Below are positions 16,209 to 16,447 of a DNA stretch of 16,447 bases, piece by piece (position 1 is the stretch's first letter; each line of letters opens with the position of its first letter). Source of the stretch: Sphaerosporella brunnea. Lineage: Eukaryota > Ascomycota > Pezizomycetes > Pezizales > Pyronemataceae. The notes beneath the pieces are model-generated. The model worked only from the letters and a program-made list of their open reading frames with translations. It made no database searches and had not been told where the DNA came from. The translations under genes were made by a program, and so were the position numbers. The stretch covers positions 1-16,447 of the forward strand of contig VXIS01000566.1 in NCBI GenBank assembly GCA_008704415.1, written 5' to 3'.

Positions 16209-16447
16209 TCACCAGGGCAGCTCCCAACGCAGCATCACAACGTAGTCGTCATCATCCTCGTCCGAACGCTGCATCCCAACGTAGGCGTCATCATTCTCGT
16301 CCGAGAAGGTGCGGTAAACGCCCACGATGGCACGGTCGGCGGGGAATCCGTCAAACATCCACTCGTAGCCCGTGTAGGCGCCGGTGGGACTGACCTCGAC
16401 GCCATGCTCAACCAGGAACCTTCCGAGATCCGTTCCCTCAGCCGCGA
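16209..16447 (-). CDS. C-terminal part of a probable host gene, hypothetical protein
   Basis: The minus strand is open from the window edge to TGA at 16209-16211 (78 residues seen; the start lies beyond the window). It reads as a well-behaved, compact protein end: DLGRFLVEHGVEVSPTGAY, then YEWMFDGFPADRAIVGVYR, then two 13-residue repeats SDENDDAYVGMQR and SDEDDDDYVVMLR, and WELPW at the end. No stop or frame change interrupts it, and it is more GC-rich than most of the window. It is therefore the best candidate for an intact, non-transposon gene here. The family is not recognised. The other strand has no comparable frame. Confidence 0.6.
   Translation of the reverse strand, partial: AAEGTDLGRFLVEHGVEVSPTGAYTGYEWMFDGFPADRAIVGVYRTFSDENDDAYVGMQRSDEDDDDYVVMLRWELPW
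16227..16304 (-). repeat. 39-bp in-frame tandem duplication
   Basis: Copies at 16266-16304 and 16227-16265 abut exactly and match at 35 of 39 positions. Each codes for 13 residues starting SDE.DD.YV. The duplication keeps the frame and sits just before the C-terminus. Confidence 0.85.

Noticed and set aside
1..16447. CRISPR array, rRNA genes or a bacterial operon
   Set aside because: No spaced identical repeats, no rRNA signature and no closely packed same-strand genes are present; the content is eukaryotic transposon debris.

Overview
The window looks like repeat-rich, gene-poor DNA from a filamentous fungus, most likely an ascomycete. Three things point there: a Tad1-type non-LTR retrotransposon end whose C-terminal layout (RNase H, then a C-x2-C-x9-H-x4-C motif, then a short tail) is typical of ascomycete Tad elements; a Helitron helicase interrupted by a short 79-bp GT-AG intron with a CTAAT branch site; and the absence of bacterial-style gene packing. 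No species can be named from sequence alone.

Layout. 1-3080 has no gene I can defend. 3082-3330 holds a tRNA-derived, Pol III-type (SINE-like) unit. 3725-4205 is a non-autonomous inverted-repeat element with terminal repeats of about 83 bp. 4214-6180 is mostly featureless apart from a minus-strand coiled-coil remnant. 6180-7800 carries several short, frame-broken, coding-like pieces that resemble a decayed gag/ORF1 region. 7803-9320 is a minus-strand Helitron remnant: an N-terminal zinc-finger-like exon fused to the last half of the helicase, with an intron. 9816-10880 is a second inverted-repeat element (15-bp perfect ends, 4-bp candidate target duplication) with a five-unit 32-bp tandem array inside. 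10888-11937 is another decayed ORF1-like stretch, related to 7616-7800. 12410-12545 is a second tRNA-like unit. 13005-14318 is a 5'-truncated Tad1-like LINE flanked by a 14-bp direct repeat. 14498-15283 (minus) is a frame-broken gene for an acidic protein of unknown family. 16209-16447 (minus) is the C-terminal end of a probable host gene leaving the window.

Most content is therefore transposon debris of at least four classes (Helitron, TIR DNA elements, LINE, SINE-like). These pieces do not form a pathway; they record successive insertion and decay. Several premature stops (a TAG, a TAA and two or more TGA) could each come from C-to-T change, which would fit fungal repeat-induced mutation, but this is not proven. 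The parts that look least ordinary are the TIR element with a dimeric 32-bp array built on its own subterminal motif, the internally deleted zinc-finger/helicase Helitron with a clean intron, and the tandemly duplicated 39 bp in the right-edge gene.
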